Shown here piece after piece: positions 8,666-17,380 of a stretch of DNA of 64,000 nt. The DNA lies in the NCBI GenBank assembly GCA_030684405.1, contig JAUXYA010000005.1, positions 186,001-250,000 of the forward strand. The letters run 5' to 3'. The notes beneath the pieces were generated by a model. It was not told the DNA's origin, ran no database searches, and worked only from the letters and a program-made list of their open reading frames with translations. Position 1 is the first letter of the stretch; every line of letters starts with the position of its first letter. The stretch comes from Burkholderiales bacterium (GTDB lineage Bacteria; Pseudomonadota; Gammaproteobacteria; Burkholderiales; SG8-41). The position numbers and the translations under genes are program-made.

Positions 8666-10030
8666 ATGGCATTACGACCCGAATCCAGACACGCATCCCG
8701 GCCTTTCTCCCACGACAGGGCTGCGCTGCAGCAACTCGTCAGCGACGCACTTGACTACGCGCGCAGCCGCGGTGCGAGCGCTGCCGACGCCGAGGCCACC
8801 GAGGGTTATGGCCAGACCGTCACCGCGCGTCAGGGCGAAGTCGAAACCATTGAGTACAACCGCGACAAGGGCATCGGCGTCAGCGTCTACGTTGGCAAAC
8901 AGCGCGGGCATGCCAGCAGTTCAGACTTTTCGCCGCAGGCAGTGCGCGACACCGTTGATGCGGCGCTGGCCATTGCGAAATACACCGCTTCCGACGATTG
9001 CGCCGGGCTTGCCGATCCCGACACGCTGGCGCGCGAGTTCCCGGACCTCGACCTGCTCCATCCCTGGGAAATGCCGGTGGAGCGCGCGATCGAGATGGCC
9101 AAGGCCTGCGAGGCTGCCGGCTTCGCAGTGGACAAGCGCATCAGCAATTCCGAGGGTGCGACGGTATCCACCCAACAGTCGCATTTCATCTACGGCAATA
9201 CTCACGGTTTCCTCGCCGGCTATCCGAGTTCGCGCCACAGCATCTGGTGCGCACTGATCGCCGGCAAGGGCGATGGCATGCAGCGCGACGACTGGTACGA
9301 CACCCAGCGCGATCCGGCCGATCTGCCGGCGCCGGAACTCATTGGTCGCAGGGCCGGCGAACGCGCGGTGGCGCGGCTGAAGGCGCGCAAGATTGCGACG
9401 CAGCAGGTACCGGTGCTGTTCGAGTCCGGCGTTGCCGCCAGCCTGATGGGGCATTTCGTGTCGGCGGTATCCGGTGGCAGCCTCTACCGCAAATCTTCCT
9501 TCCTGCCCGAAAGCCTGGGCAAAGCCGTGTTTGCGCCGATCGTGCAGATGCGCGACCTGCCGCTGATTCCCAAGGGCATCGCCAGCGGTGCCTTCGACGA
9601 AGAAGGCGTCGCCACTCAGACCCGCGACATCGTCACGGACGGCATCGTGCAGGGCTATTTTCTTGCCACCTATTCGGCGCGCAAGCTCGGCATGAAATCC
9701 ACCGGCAACGCCGGCGGCAATCACAACCTGCTGATGCAGGACACCGGCGAGGACTTCGCCGCGCTGCTGAAAAAAATGGGCACAGGCCTGCTCGTCACCG
9801 AGTTGATGGGGCAGGGCGTCAACGCGGTCACCGGCGACTACTCTCGCGGCGCCGCCGGCTTCTGGGTGGAGAACGGCGTGATTGCCTATCCGGTAGAGGA
9901 GATCACCATCGCCGGAAACCTGAAGGACATTTACCAGCACATTGTCGCCATCGGCAACGATGTATCGCGGCGCAGCTCGCGCCAGTGCGGCTCCATACTG
10001 GTCGAGAGCATGACCCTCGCCGGAACATAA
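8666..10030 (+). CDS. pmbA: Metalloprotease PmbA/TldE
   Basis: The 454-aa partner subunit of the TldD/TldE metalloprotease, which cleaves peptides such as microcin B17 precursor and CcdA. It begins MALRPESRHAS and carries the family blocks VTARQGEVETIEYN, VPVLFESGVAASLMGHF and GNAGGNHNLLM. TldE subunits usually lack the HExxxH zinc site found in TldD, and none is seen here. The open frame extends far upstream, but this ATG matches E. coli length (450 aa). The tldD gene is not in the window. Confidence 0.92.
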   Translation: MALRPESRHASRPFSHDRAALQQLVSDALDYARSRGASAADAEATEGYGQTVTARQGEVETIEYNRDKGIGVSVYVGKQRGHASSSDFSPQAVRDTVDAALAIAKYTASDDCAGLADPDTLAREFPDLDLLHPWEMPVERAIEMAKACEAAGFAVDKRISNSEGATVSTQQSHFIYGNTHGFLAGYPSSRHSIWCALIAGKGDGMQRDDWYDTQRDPADLPAPELIGRRAGERAVARLKARKIATQQVPVLFESGVAASLMGHFVSAVSGGSLYRKSSFLPESLGKAVFAPIVQMRDLPLIPKGIASGAFDEEGVATQTRDIVTDGIVQGYFLATYSARKLGMKSTGNAGGNHNLLMQDTGEDFAALLKKMGTGLLVTELMGQGVNAVTGDYSRGAAGFWVENGVIAYPVEEITIAGNLKDIYQHIVAIGNDVSRRSSRQCGSILVESMTLAGT

Positions 10031-10078
10031 AATAGTGTTTAAAATCAATTAGTTAAACAAAATCACTGCGGAGGATCC

Positions 10079-11179
10079 ATGCAACGGCGTTCATTCCTGA
10101 AGAAGGCGGGTCTCGGCGTTGCGGCCGGCGCGGTGGCTGCGCCGGCAATCGTGCGCGCGCAGCCGAACATCCAGTGGCGGCTGGCTTCGAGTTTTCCGAA
10201 AAGCCTCGACACCTTGTACGGCGCGGCTGAAATTCTCTCGCGCCGCGTGTCCGAGGGCACCGAAGGCAAGTTCCAGATTCGCGTGTTTGCCGCCGGTGAA
10301 ATCGTTCCCGGCCTGCAAGTGCTGGATGCCGTGCAGAACGGCACCGTGCAGTGTGGCCACACCGCGCCCTATTACTACATCGGCAAGGATCCGGCCTTCG
10401 CTTTCGCCACGGCGGTGCCCTTCGGACTCAACGCGCGCCAGCAGAATGCGTGGATGTACTACGGCGGAGGCAAGGAGGCCGTGGCCGATCTGTTCAAGGA
10501 ATACGGCTGCCTGCAGTTTCCCAGCGGCAACACCGGCGTGCAGATGGGCGGCTGGTTCCGCAAGGAGATCAAGTCGACCGCTGACCTCAAGGGCCTGAAG
10601 ATGCGCGTCGCCGGGCTCGCCGGCCAGGTGCTGGCGAAGCTCGGTGTCGTCGGCCAGCAGCTTGCCGGCGGCGAGATCTACCAGGCCCTCGAGCGCGGTA
10701 CCATCGATGCGGCGGAATGGGTCGGCCCCTACGACGACGAAAAGCTCGGCTTCCAGAAAGTCGCGAAGTACTACTACTACCCCGGCTTCTGGGAAGGCGG
10801 GCCGCAGCTGTCGACCATCGTCAACATCAAGCAATGGGAGTCGCTGCCCAAACACTACCGCTCGATTTTCGAATCCGCCTGCGCCGAAGCCAATGTGCAC
10901 ATGCTCGCCAGTTACGACGCGAAGAATCCGGAAGCGCTTAAACGGCTGGTCGGTGGCGGCGCGCAACTGCGTCAGTTCCCGCGACCAGTGATGGAGGCGG
11001 CGCAGAAGGCGGCCTTTGAGATCTACGACGAAGCCGCGAAAAAAAGCGCGCACTTCCGCCGCATCTATGCGCAATGGCTGAAATTCCGCAGCGACCAGTT
11101 TCTGTGGTTCCGCGTCGCCGAGATGAGCTACGACAATTTCACCTTTACCAGCACGGCGCGGCCGACGGCGAAGAAATAG
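10079..11179 (+). CDS. TRAP transporter periplasmic solute-binding protein (DctP/TakP-like)
   Basis: A 366-aa receptor that captures an organic acid for a TRAP carrier. A twin-arginine signal (QRRSFLKKAGLGVAAG, cut near AQPNIQW) sends it folded to the periplasm. AAEWVGPYDDEKLGF resembles the ligand-contact region of TakP, the 2-oxoacid receptor of Rhodobacter, so a keto acid is a reasonable guess. The start ATG has GGAGG six bases upstream and an AT-rich promoter region at 10030-10065. The matching permease genes may be dctQ-dctM at 17.7-19.8 kb. Confidence 0.88.
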   Translation: MQRRSFLKKAGLGVAAGAVAAPAIVRAQPNIQWRLASSFPKSLDTLYGAAEILSRRVSEGTEGKFQIRVFAAGEIVPGLQVLDAVQNGTVQCGHTAPYYYIGKDPAFAFATAVPFGLNARQQNAWMYYGGGKEAVADLFKEYGCLQFPSGNTGVQMGGWFRKEIKSTADLKGLKMRVAGLAGQVLAKLGVVGQQLAGGEIYQALERGTIDAAEWVGPYDDEKLGFQKVAKYYYYPGFWEGGPQLSTIVNIKQWESLPKHYRSIFESACAEANVHMLASYDAKNPEALKRLVGGGAQLRQFPRPVMEAAQKAAFEIYDEAAKKSAHFRRIYAQWLKFRSDQFLWFRVAEMSYDNFTFTSTARPTAKK

Positions 11180-11239
11180 AGGTGCCCTGTGGCTCTGCGG
11201 GACATGGACCGGGAGCGCCTGACAAAACGACCTGTACCC

Positions 11240-11331
11240 GTAGCCCGGAGGAAGGCCGAAGGCCGGAGTCCGGGGCCGCGGCAGCCTGTGGCGACACTGA
11301 CCCGGATTCCACTTCGTTTCATCCGGGCTTC
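11240..11331. repeat. Pair of REP-like units, opposite orientations
   Basis: A plus-oriented unit at 11240-11275 (starting GTAGCCCGGAGGAAGG) and a minus-oriented unit at 11301-11331 (starting CCCGGATTCC) match those at 3537-3694. They lie between the TRAP receptor gene and the oxidoreductase and can pair with each other, a BIME-like arrangement that could stabilise or end the dctP transcript. Confidence 0.7.
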
Positions 11332-11372
11332 TGTCCCGTGATGCGCTTACCTTTACGGTAGAGGAGAGCAAC

Positions 11373-12350
11373 ATGCTAAAAGCAGCACTTCACGGCCTCG
11401 GACGCTGGGGCAATCGCCTGACCGACTCGGTCAAGGCCAGCAGCAAAATCCGCATCGTCAAGGGCGTGTCGCGCGAGCCTTCGCGCCATGCCGAGTTCAC
11501 GCAGAAGTACGGTGCGGTCGTCGTTGCCGACTACGCCGAGGTTCTGCGCGACCCGCAGATACAGGCTGTGGTGCTCGCAACGCCACACACCCAGCATCAT
11601 GCGCAGATCATCGCCGCGGCGCGCGCCGGCAAGCATGTCTTCGTCGAGAAGCCGCTGACGCTGAAGCGCGCCCATGCCGAGGAAGCGGTCGAGGCCTGCA
11701 GCAAGGCCGGCGTCACGCTGGGTATCGGCTTCAACCGCCGCCACGCGCCGGCCTTTGTCGAAATGCGCCGGCGCGTCGCCGCCGGTGACATCGGCAAGGT
11801 CCTGCACGTTGAGGCGAATTTCTCCGGTCCCTCGGGCTGGCAGCTGAAACCCGGCGCATGGCGCTCTTCGCGCATCGAATCTCCCGCCGGCGGCATGACC
11901 CCGCGTGGCGTGCACACGCTGGATGCGATGATCCAGCTCGCCGGACCGGTGGCCGAGGTCTGCGCCCACAGCAGCCGGCGCGCGCTCACCGCCGACATCG
12001 AGGTCGACGACACCACGGCGATGCTGTTCCGCTTCGCCACCGGCGCCACCGGCCAGCTGACCACAATCTCCGTCACCGGCGAGCTGTGGCGGGTGCATGT
12101 CTTTGGCAGCAAGGGTTGGCTGGAGATGCGCGGCGATACCGGTCTCGAATTCCTCGGCAATGACGGCAAGGGCGAACGCCTCGCGCTGCCTGCGGTGGAC
12201 AAGGAGCAGCTGACGCTGGAGGCCTTCGCCGATGCAGTGGCTGCGGGGCAACCCTGCGTGGTGCCAGCGGAAGAGGCGATCAACGGCGTGGCGACGCTGG
12301 AGGCGATCATCGCCTCGGCGGAAGGCGGCAGACCCGTCACCGTGGCCTGA
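11373..12350 (+). CDS. Gfo/Idh/MocA-family NAD(P)-dependent oxidoreductase
   Basis: A 325-aa dehydrogenase. It has an N-terminal Rossmann fold with GLGRWGN near residue 8, the conserved EKP motif at residues 92-94 (VFVEKPLTLKR), and the C-terminal mixed-sheet domain. GGMTPRGVHTLDAMI holds the conserved His of the active site. The family oxidises sugars, inositols and related alcohols; the substrate is unknown. The start ATG follows AGAGGAG. A strong hairpin with a T-run follows its stop. Confidence 0.88.
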   Translation: MLKAALHGLGRWGNRLTDSVKASSKIRIVKGVSREPSRHAEFTQKYGAVVVADYAEVLRDPQIQAVVLATPHTQHHAQIIAAARAGKHVFVEKPLTLKRAHAEEAVEACSKAGVTLGIGFNRRHAPAFVEMRRRVAAGDIGKVLHVEANFSGPSGWQLKPGAWRSSRIESPAGGMTPRGVHTLDAMIQLAGPVAEVCAHSSRRALTADIEVDDTTAMLFRFATGATGQLTTISVTGELWRVHVFGSKGWLEMRGDTGLEFLGNDGKGERLALPAVDKEQLTLEAFADAVAAGQPCVVPAEEAINGVATLEAIIASAEGGRPVTVA

Positions 12351-12421
12351 TCACTGCGCGCCACGGCGGCGGCGTCCGATCCGGTGGCGTGCTATAAGAA
12401 AACCGCCCTGAACAACCGCAC

Positions 12422-12448
12422 GCCGCGGCCCCGCGCCCGCGGCTTTTT
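12422..12448 (+). terminator. Rho-independent terminator after the oxidoreductase gene
   Basis: A 7-bp perfect stem GCCGCGG/CCGCGGC with an 8-base loop (12429-12436) is followed by TTTTT at 12444-12448. It ends three bases before the TTG taken as the start of the next gene, which is unusual. Confidence 0.7.
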
Positions 12449-12451
12449 GCC

Positions 12452-13579
12452 TTGCCGATTCATCTCACACTCGCGCTGACGTTCTTCAATTTCACCGGCA
12501 ACAACGCCATGCGCGTGTTGCTGACGCTCTACGCACTGCACCTAGGCGCTTCCGCCACCACTGTCGGCCTCATCGGCGGCCTGTTGTTCGTATTTCCGGT
12601 GCTGCTGTCCTGGGTCATTGGCGGGCTCGCCGACCGCAAGGCCGCGAGTGGCATCCTGATGTTCGCCGCCTGCTGTGCCGGGGCGTCGTTGCTGCTGATG
12701 TATTTTTTCCCGTCGCTGAAGATGTTCTATGCCGCCGCCGCACTCAACGGGCTCGCGCTGTCCTTGTTCCACGTCACGCTGCAGAACCTGATCGGCAATC
12801 TCAGCACCCCGAAAAGCCGCGCCCGCAATTTCGCCAACTTCAGCATGATCGGCGCTGCCACCAGCTTCGCCGGACCGCTGATGGTGGGGCTGGCGATCGA
12901 CCATTTCGGCTACGACTGGGCCTGCCTCGCCACCGCTGCGCTGTCACTGGTGGTGATCGGCCTGCTGTTCGCCTTCGGCCGCCATCTGCCGCCGGCCCGC
13001 GGCCGCATCAAGGGTGATACGGCGCCGCGTGCGCTGCTCGACCGCAGCGTCGTTGTCATGCTGGTCACTGGTGGACTGGTGCAACTCGGTTACGACCTGT
13101 TCCAGTTCTACGTGCCGATCCACGGCCACCGGCTGGGCCTCTCGGCTTCGGCCATCGGCGGCGTGCTGGCGACGCTGGCAGTTGCGGTGTTTGTCGTGCG
13201 CACCTTCCTCGCAAAGCTGGTCGACAAATACCCCGGCGAGAAGTTGCTGATCTGGGTGTTTTTGACCGGTGCCGTCGGCTTCGCGCTGGTGCCCTTCGCC
13301 GGAAATGCCTGGACCCTCGGCGCCATCGCCTTCGGCTTCGGCCTCGGCATGGGCATCGGCATCCCGCTGACGGTGATCCTGATGTTCGCCAACTCCGCCG
13401 AAGGCCGCTCCGGCCAGACGCTGGGCCTGCGCCTGACCGTCAACAACGCCGTGCGCATGAGCGGCCCGATGGCTTTCGGCGCAATCGGCGCGGTGGTGGG
13501 GGTGTCGGGGGTGTTCTGGTTGCTGGCGGGGGTGATGCTGGGGGGTGGCGCGTTGGCTAAATTCCAGCTTAAAAAGTAG
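12452..13579 (+). CDS. MFS transporter
   Basis: A 375-aa membrane carrier with about twelve helices. The loop GGLADRKAASG after helix 2 is the MFS cytoplasmic A-motif. Its N-terminal third (LTLYALHLGASATTVGLIGG) aligns well with the carrier at 28996-30138, so the two are paralogues. The start is a TTG with no clear SD and abuts a terminator; the next in-frame ATG (12509) would remove most of helix 1. The substrate is unknown. It is the last GC-rich gene before the AT-rich cassette. Confidence 0.82.
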   Translation: MPIHLTLALTFFNFTGNNAMRVLLTLYALHLGASATTVGLIGGLLFVFPVLLSWVIGGLADRKAASGILMFAACCAGASLLLMYFFPSLKMFYAAAALNGLALSLFHVTLQNLIGNLSTPKSRARNFANFSMIGAATSFAGPLMVGLAIDHFGYDWACLATAALSLVVIGLLFAFGRHLPPARGRIKGDTAPRALLDRSVVVMLVTGGLVQLGYDLFQFYVPIHGHRLGLSASAIGGVLATLAVAVFVVRTFLAKLVDKYPGEKLLIWVFLTGAVGFALVPFAGNAWTLGAIAFGFGLGMGIGIPLTVILMFANSAEGRSGQTLGLRLTVNNAVRMSGPMAFGAIGAVVGVSGVFWLLAGVMLGGGALAKFQLKK

Positions 13580-13678
13580 CTTAGAGCTACCGTCAGGGCT
13601 ATGTGTTATTACAGGGCACCTATTTCTTATTTTGTTGGGTTTGGTCTTTGAACCGCAACGCTTATAACGCCGCTCCCA

Positions 13679-15655
13679 ATGCCATTAAATGCCTATTACT
13701 CTGCAGAAATCCCCGCATTTATTAATGCGGCACCTGAAAGCATTCTTGGTACGCTTTCCGCAAATAGTGCTTTTTCAGTTGAAACGGGCCAACGTGATGC
13801 GTGGGTAGAACAGATTGAAGTTTTAAGGGGTGCGCTTAGAGGTCTAAGGGGATGGGTTCTTCTCGAGTTCATTGTCCCTCGCATCGGAAGTCGAATTGAT
13901 GTTGTTCTATTGATTGGGCCACTAGTATTTGTTGTTGAATTTAAGGTTGGCGAGAAACACATAAAGCGAGACGATTTAAATCAAGTATGGGATTACGCGC
14001 TGGACTTGAAGAATTTTCATAAAGGTAGCCACCATTCGCCAATTATTCCGATTCTAGTCGCGACAAATTACACCAATTCGGACTCTGAGCTGGGTTTGCG
14101 GTATCAAGACAATGTTTTTCCTCCCATCAAAAGTAATTCCACGGAGCTTGGTCGGATTATCCGTAAGGCACTCGATGGCCTTGGGGGTGTTGCAATTGAT
14201 GTAAGTGCATGGATTAGTGCTCCATATCTTCCAACGCCTACGATTATTGAGGCCGCCCAGGCACTCTATTCTCAGCATTCTGTGGAAGCCATTGCGCGGC
14301 ACGATGCGGGTGCTAGAAATCTAAAAATAACGTCGCAAAGAATTGATAGTCTCGTTGAATTTGCGCAGCAAAAGAGACGCAAGGTAATCATCTTTGTAAC
14401 TGGGGTTCCGGGAGCGGGAAAAACCCTTGTTGGACTAAATGTAGCCACCAAAAAAAGAGATCCTGATCAGCCCACTCATGCAGTATTTTTGTCTGGGAAC
14501 GGGCCACTTGTCGCGGTCCTCAGGGAGGCACTAACCCGAGATGAGGTAATCAGGCTTCGCAGTCGTTCGGATAAAACCCGTAAGGGAGAAGTTTCCCAAA
14601 AAGTTAAGGCTTTTATTCAGAATGTTCATCATTTTCGCGATGATGGATTGAGGAGTGATGGACCGCCCGCCGATCATGTGGTTATTTTTGATGAAGCGCA
14701 ACGTGCGTGGAATCAAGAAATGACCTCCAGTTTTATGCGCAGAAAAAAGGGCCGAGCGACCTTTGATCAGTCGGAGCCGGAATTTCTCATTTCATACTTA
14801 GATAGACATGATGATTGGGCAGTGGTTATTTGCCTTGTTGGTGGTGGACAGGAAATCAACCGAGGAGAGGCGGGAATTTCGGCATGGTTTGAGGCGATAA
14901 GGTCAAATTATCAATCTTGGGATGTTTTTGTTTCGCCAGATATAACTGACAGCGAATACGCCGCGGGCCATGCTTTGGAATCCCTTGCGGGACGTATTAA
15001 TGTTTTTAAGGATGAAGGGCTTCACCTCGCTGTGTCTATGCGGTCCTTTCGAGCGGAAAATGTTTCTACTTTCGTAAAAGCTGTTTTGGATTGCGAAGGT
15101 GAAAGGGCGCGCGAGATTTTGGCCAAAATGTCGTCCCGCTATCCAATTGCGCTCACGCGTGATTTGGATGTTGCAAAGAAATGGGTGCGTGAGCATGCGC
15201 GTGGTTCTGAAAGATTTGGATTGGTTGCATCTTCTGGAGCCCTGCGGTTAAAGCCGCATGCAATTGACGTTCGCGTGGATATTGATCCCATTCATTGGTT
15301 TTTGAATAATGCCGATGACACACGATCCAGTTACTACATGGAAGATGCCGCTACTGAATTTCAAGTACAAGGTTTGGAGTTGGACTGGGTCTGTATGACA
15401 TGGGACGCGGACCTTCGTTACGATAAAAGTGGATGGCTTTATCATTCCTTTGTAGGAACGAGATGGACATCTATTAAAAAAGAGGAACGCAAGCAATATT
15501 TGCGAAATGCATATCGCGTTTTGCTGACGCGCGCACGTCAGGGCATGGTCATTTTTGTGCCGACTGGAGATGATGGTGATGCGACGCGTTTATCCGATTA
15601 TTACAATTCGACTTTCACTTATCTCGCTGATATTGGAATCCCAGTAATCCCGTGA
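13679..15655 (+). CDS. Nuclease-helicase fusion: PD-(D/E)xK N-terminus plus SF1 ATPase (DUF2075-like)
   Basis: 658 aa, much more AT-rich than its surroundings. The N-terminal domain shows a PD-(D/E)xK-type pattern: Asp74 in RIDVVLLIG, then Glu87-x-Lys89 in FVVEFKVG, then NQVWDYALDL. A superfamily 1 motor follows: Walker A GVPGAGKT (242-249), Walker B VIFDEAQ (335-341), motif III-like VGGGQEI, QGLELDW (564-570) and motif VI YRVLLTRAR (612-620). Such proteins are often in defence islands, where they cut or remodel foreign nucleic acid; function here is inferred. No SD precedes the ATG, and a TTATAA box at 13662 lies so close that a leaderless transcript is possible. Confidence 0.85.
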   Translation: MPLNAYYSAEIPAFINAAPESILGTLSANSAFSVETGQRDAWVEQIEVLRGALRGLRGWVLLEFIVPRIGSRIDVVLLIGPLVFVVEFKVGEKHIKRDDLNQVWDYALDLKNFHKGSHHSPIIPILVATNYTNSDSELGLRYQDNVFPPIKSNSTELGRIIRKALDGLGGVAIDVSAWISAPYLPTPTIIEAAQALYSQHSVEAIARHDAGARNLKITSQRIDSLVEFAQQKRRKVIIFVTGVPGAGKTLVGLNVATKKRDPDQPTHAVFLSGNGPLVAVLREALTRDEVIRLRSRSDKTRKGEVSQKVKAFIQNVHHFRDDGLRSDGPPADHVVIFDEAQRAWNQEMTSSFMRRKKGRATFDQSEPEFLISYLDRHDDWAVVICLVGGGQEINRGEAGISAWFEAIRSNYQSWDVFVSPDITDSEYAAGHALESLAGRINVFKDEGLHLAVSMRSFRAENVSTFVKAVLDCEGERAREILAKMSSRYPIALTRDLDVAKKWVREHARGSERFGLVASSGALRLKPHAIDVRVDIDPIHWFLNNADDTRSSYYMEDAATEFQVQGLELDWVCMTWDADLRYDKSGWLYHSFVGTRWTSIKKEERKQYLRNAYRVLLTRARQGMVIFVPTGDDGDATRLSDYYNSTFTYLADIGIPVIP

Positions 15656-15666
15656 CATTCCGGAAT

Positions 15667-16141
15667 TGAGTAACTGTCCATGAGGAAAAAATGAATATTA
15701 GTCTCGCGCATAAATTTACGATTAATTCATCATCAAACCCTAGTTATGAGCGCGCACGGTTGAAGAACGTTGCCGTTCACTACATGTATCGAGACGCTTG
15801 TAATTACAAATCTCACGAGACAGTAATTTTTGAGAATCCTCGAGGTGTGAGTGCGCGTGAGCTTTGGGGGCGAATAAACGAGGCGCTACGCGGGGTCATG
15901 CTATTTAACGAACAACCTATTTTTAAGCCAGAACTAGTTGGATTGCCTACTGTTTTTTTGTTTGATAAGCCCGGGTTTCACAAGAACGAGGATGATCACG
16001 ATTGGCACGAATTGTTATCTGTCGAGGAAACGGAGGAAGCGACAACATATGCACGGGGACGGCCTATTGAGGATTTAATCGAATCTTTGAGTGCCGCCCA
16101 TACTCGGCTCACTTGGAAGTGAAGGGAAGTAACTGTCGATG
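15667..16141. repeat. Short direct repeat bracketing the 143-aa gene
   Basis: AGTAACTGTCCATGA near 15668-15682 and AGTAACTGTCGATGA near 16127-16141 differ by one base. Each sits just after a stop codon, and they bracket the 143-aa gene. The second copy marks where AT-rich DNA returns to GC-rich DNA. It could be a remnant of duplication or insertion, or a shared translation-initiation region. Confidence 0.5.
15691..16122 (+). CDS. Hypothetical protein, partner of the nuclease-helicase
   Basis: A 143-aa protein I do not recognise. It is soluble, with no signal peptide or membrane segment. It has a charged central stretch (FHKNEDDHDWHELL) and a C-terminal helix EDLIESLSAAHTRL. Its base use is AT-rich like the gene 35 bp upstream on the same strand, so the two were probably acquired together and form one operon. 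The start ATG follows GAGGAAAAA. Possible roles are a regulator, an immunity protein or a specificity factor for the ATPase. Confidence 0.75.
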   Translation: MNISLAHKFTINSSSNPSYERARLKNVAVHYMYRDACNYKSHETVIFENPRGVSARELWGRINEALRGVMLFNEQPIFKPELVGLPTVFLFDKPGFHKNEDDHDWHELLSVEETEEATTYARGRPIEDLIESLSAAHTRLTWK

Positions 16142-16446
16142 AACCACGCCAACCCAACCGAACAGGCGAACTCGCCCGCAACGTCGAAATCGCCCTCCGC
16201 TTCAAGCAGAAGCAGGGCACTCCGGAAATGCCGCAGGTCGAGAAGGAGGTGCTCGCGCCGAGCTATGACCGCGTGCGCGGCGAACCCGCATCTCGCCAGC
16301 AACGCCCGCAACCAGTGCTGGCCGCATCCAGGCTTGTGCCTGCGCGCGGCGTTTCCGGACCGAGTGGATGTCATCGAGCCGACGGGAAAACATATCGACA
16401 TGTATTGACTCGCTCTGCTGTGCGAGGTTTCGGCGAAACTCGGTGA
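16141..16446 (+). pseudogene. Probable decayed gene fragment after the AT-rich cassette
   Basis: A GC-rich stretch between the 143-aa gene and the lysE-type gene. In the frame continuing from the 143-aa gene it reads as plausible protein at first (TGELARNVEIALRFKQKQG, then VEKEVLAPSYDRVRGE), then turns into unconvincing sequence. Another frame gives a better ending, VIEPTGKHIDMY, at about 16372-16408. This suggests a frameshifted remnant. I do not recognise the original protein. The rest of the gap to 16540 shows nothing. Confidence 0.35.
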
Positions 16447-16540
16447 CAGGTGGGGCGATTTTTTGGTTGCGGAGCGGCAGTGCGAACCTATGCGGGTCAA
16501 ACGCTTCTACGGTGGCTGAGCCGCTGTTGTGTCGCCGAGC

Positions 16541-17176
16541 TCAGCCCCGCCTCGGCTCAAGCGCCAGCCTGATTGCCAGCGCCGCGAGCACGCCCCCCAT
16601 CACATAACGCTGCGTCGCCAGCCAGAAGGGATTGCGCGTGAACCAGCCGGCGATGCCTGCGGCCGACAGCGCGATCAGCAGGTTGACGATGAAGCTCACC
16701 GATATCTGGGTCACGCCCAGGGTCAGGCTTTGCAGGAACACCGCGCCGCGTGCGGTATCGATGAACTGCGGGAATATCGACAGGTAAAACACGGCGACCT
16801 TGGGATTGAGCACATTGGTCAGGAAACCCATCACGAACAGCCGGCGCGGCGAATCCGCCGGCAGCACGCGCGGCTCGAAGGGTGAACGCGCGCCGGGTTT
16901 GACCGCCTCCCAGGCGAGCCACAGCAGGTACAGCGCGCCCAGCCACTTCAGCAGCTCGTAGGCCAACGGCACGGCAAGGAAAATCGCCGACAGCCCGATC
17001 GCCGCTGCGAGCATGTGCACGAAAAATCCGGCGATCACGCCGAACAAAGAAATCACGCCGGCGGCGCGGCCCTGGCAGATCGAACGCGAGATCAGGTAGA
17101 TCATGTTCGGGCCGGGGGTCAGCACCATCAGCAGCGCGGCACCGGAGAAGAGCAGCAGGTCGGGGAGGGGGATCAT
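16541..17176 (-). CDS. LysE/RhtB-family amino-acid exporter
   Basis: A 211-aa inner-membrane protein with about six helices. The N-terminal LLMVLTPGPNMIYLISRS is the LysE/RhtB signature, and FLTNVLNPKVAVFYLSIFPQF is the second conserved block. The family exports lysine, threonine, homoserine or related metabolites; the substrate cannot be read. It lies just downstream of the hicBA pair on the same strand. Confidence 0.9.
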   Translation of the reverse strand: MIPLPDLLLFSGAALLMVLTPGPNMIYLISRSICQGRAAGVISLFGVIAGFFVHMLAAAIGLSAIFLAVPLAYELLKWLGALYLLWLAWEAVKPGARSPFEPRVLPADSPRRLFVMGFLTNVLNPKVAVFYLSIFPQFIDTARGAVFLQSLTLGVTQISVSFIVNLLIALSAAGIAGWFTRNPFWLATQRYVMGGVLAALAIRLALEPRRG

Positions 17177-17194
17177 GGTGGAAATGCCGGTGGG

Positions 17195-17380
17195 TCAGGG
17201 CTGCGGTACGCCAAGATCCTTGCAGATCTTGCGGGCGAGATGGTCGTTTATTTCGTTGTGGCGTGGAACGGCGCTGCGCCGGTTGAGATCGGCGTTATGC
17301 CACCAGGAGTGGTTGCCGCCTTCGCGGAGGAGTGTGCAGCCGTGTGCGGTGAGATGTCGCAGCAAATCGCGACGTTTCAT
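17195..17380 (-). CDS. hicA: HicA-family toxin (mRNA interferase)
   Basis: A 61-aa toxin of the HicA family, a double-stranded-RNA-binding-like fold that cleaves mRNA using one histidine. The catalytic His is probably His24 in EGGNHSWW, and SAVPRHNEINDHLARKICKDLG is the usual C-terminal half. The ATG overlaps the stop of the upstream hicB gene by four bases, so the two are translated together. The order is antitoxin first, the reverse of the classic hicA-hicB order. Confidence 0.85.
   Translation of the reverse strand: MKRRDLLRHLTAHGCTLLREGGNHSWWHNADLNRRSAVPRHNEINDHLARKICKDLGVPQP

Noticed and set aside
13580..16540. Prophage or integrative element
   Set aside because: No integrase, transposase, tRNA target or phage structural gene; only two AT-rich genes.
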